From Diabrotica undecimpunctata (taxonomy: Eukaryota; Arthropoda; Insecta; Coleoptera; Chrysomelidae): a stretch of DNA of 64,000 nucleotides. Both the position numbers and the translations under genes were made by a program. The notes beneath the pieces were generated by a model. The model did not search any database. It was not told the DNA's origin and saw only the letters and a list, made by a program, of their open reading frames with translations. The DNA is taken from the NCBI RefSeq assembly GCF_040954645.1, contig NC_092809.1, positions 70,720,141 to 70,784,140 on the forward strand. Direction: 5' to 3'. Position 1 is the first letter of the stretch; every line of letters begins with the position of its first letter. Of the stretch, positions 38,401 to 41,400 are shown one piece after another.

Positions 38401-41400
38401 GTGACCCAAATGAGGCCATGGCTCTAATAAGGTCAACAGCTTTTATTTCTAAAAGTACTGTCAATGGGCTGTAGTTGAGGATAAAAATTTATACGCCATA
38501 TGCGCCACCGCCAGGGGCCAACTTTATTTTGAGCGTAACTCGCTTAGTTTTGATGCAAAAACCTAAAAAAAAGCTTTGTTTAAACACTTTCAAAAAGTTT
38601 TGATGGGTTTTTCTCGAAAAGTGCTTCATTTTTTGGTTATTTCACGTTGAAATATTCGACTTGGAAGTTGACAAATAAGAAACTACTTTTCATGAGCTAC
38701 AACTCTGCTTCTACTGGGTGTACAGACTTCAGAAGCTGATATATTTTAACTATACTATTAAAATCAAATGCCTATGGATCCACATAGAGTCTGCAAATTT
38801 TTATTTAAAGTTCATTATGAAGCAATAAGTTAATTTATTTCATCATGTTTTTCAGGGCTCTAGATCTGGCTATTAAACATAAAACCCATATCGACACTGT
38901 TCTCTATTTAAGAGAAAAATATTTAAAAGGGTTGGACAAAACTGAGAACAATAACAGATTTATTAGCCTTAACGAAACTGTAAGTAGTTAATTTGTTTAA
39001 TTCCAATAACAATTTTTTTATTTAAGTTAATTATTTCTTCTTATCGAACATATATGTATCGAACTTTCTCTTTTTTGTTAAAAACTTTAGTTACTTAACC
39101 GCTAACTGGAGACGTGCCGTCTGACAGACTACAGCATAAAGAATTTTTAATACCCTGTACAAATAACTCCGCCCATCGGCACATCACTTCATCTATTCTT
39201 TATATTATTCGTTGACTATTAGTGACCCGACTTATTATAGGTAAAGAAATACTCATATTTGGAAAAATTATAACCGAAAATCAGTTTTAGTAGTTTGTTA
39301 GACGGCACGTCTCGGTTTAGGTTACATTTTATTTCATTGAAAACGTCGCGTATTTGTTACAATCATGGCCGGTCCATCAAAAAAATCCGTTTGACGAATT
39401 AGATACTGTAATGTACTTGATCAACATCACGCTAGTGATTTTGATCAAGTACAAGATGATGTTTATTTGGAATCTGATAGTCAGACGGATTCAGACATTT
39501 CTACAGAGAGTGATGAAGAAAATATTTTGGAAGAAAATATAGTTGAGACTAATAATCCAACATATTTCTACGGAAAGAACCGATTCAGGTGGTGTAAATC
39601 TGAAGTTCGACCAGTATCTCGTACAAGGAAACATAATTTAGTAACAAAAATTCCCGTCCTAAAAACAAAAGCACGAAATCTTGGAGAGGAAGCTGATCCT
39701 CTAAAGGTATGGCAGTTATTGTTTGGCGAAAATATGTTATTATGTGTTATTTAGTGGAACAATCATAAATTGAATTTAATGAAAATAAAGTACAATGATC
39801 CAAATAAACATGATCTCAAGGATATTGACATAACGGAGATGAAAGCTTTCATAGGACTCCTCGTATATTCTGCGGTATTCAAGTCGAAGTATGAGAATAT
39901 AAAAACGCTTTTTGCAACAGATGGAACTGGCAGGGAAATTTTATAACTGTCATGAATAAAAAGTTTTGCAGTCATTTTATCAGCTCTTCGTTTTGATAAT
40001 CCAGATGATCGAGAAGAAAGAAAAAACATGATCCAGTAGCAGCAGTTTCTTATATATTCAATTCTTTTATTGAAAATTGTCAAAACGCATAAATATGGTC
40101 TAGGTCAATCGGCAACTGTTGATGAAATGCTTGTCAGTTTTAGGGGAAGGGGCTGTGTTAAAATGTATATGCCTAATAAGCCACATAAGTATGGCATCAA
40201 AATAATGGCTCTTACTGATGCAAGAACCAGTTATTTCTATAACGGGTATATATATATATACTGTGGCAAAGACTCGGACGGCTTAAGTCTTTTACCCGAA
40301 GAAAAAAAAAAATACTCAAAACCAACACAAGCAGCCTTGCAGTTAACTGCGGACAACTGGTTTTCGTCATTAGAGCTAATAGATGTTTTGCAGAAAAATA
40401 ATATTACGTATGTAGGAACTTTGAAAAATTTTTGGCCAATAAAACCACAGAACCTGATTCTAGTGTTTATGGATTTAGAGAAGAGTGTACAATGGTATCT
40501 TATGTAGCCAGAAAAAACAAAGCTACAATTTTAATATCATCAATGCATGATATAGCTTGTAATGATTCTTCAATAGAAAAACCAGAAATAATTTCATATT
40601 ATAATGCCAAAAAAGGAGGTGTAGACTGCATGGACGAAAAATGTGCTAAAAGTTCGTGTAGTCGAAGAACTCGCAGATGGACTCTTGCTGTTTTCTTTCG
40701 TAAATTAGATATTGCTATTGTAAATGCATACATACTGCATCAAAGTTACAAAAATAATTCTAATATTCAAGAAAAATCTGCTTTTGCTAAAATATTAGCA
40801 AAACAATTAGAAGATCATATGAAGGGAAGAATGGGTAATTTTTATGTACCGCGGCTAATTCGTGCTAGTATAGCGAGTATTCTTGGAAGTCCTGAGAATA
40901 ACCAAGTAGATGATAACGAGCCATTAGTACTAGAGAAGCGAAAAATATGTTATTTGTGCCCTCGCAAGAAGAACCGTATGACAAAATACCTTTGTGGTCG
41001 ATGTAGAAAACCTGTGTGTCTTCAGTGTACGAAACCAATTTGTACCAATTGTATGTAACTTTTACAGTTGCTGGACATTTTTTGCAACATCAAAATAATT
41101 TCGCTAGGTAATTTTTAGGTAATCCAGTATATGTTAGTTCCTTTCATATAAAAAAACTTACTTGATGTAGGTATATTTATTTTTTCACTGTAATGAAAAG
41201 TAAAAAATGTGACTGTCACGAACTGTAAATGATTAGCTGAAAGTCGTAGTTATTTTTTTATTCTCTGACAATATTTTGAGTTTCTTTACTGTGTTCTATT
41301 GCAAATACAAACAGCTTTTAGAGTACTATTAAATATATTAAAAAAGTTTGTAAGTTTAGTTCTTATCCCCTCTCCTACATTGTAGTCTGTCAGACGGCAT

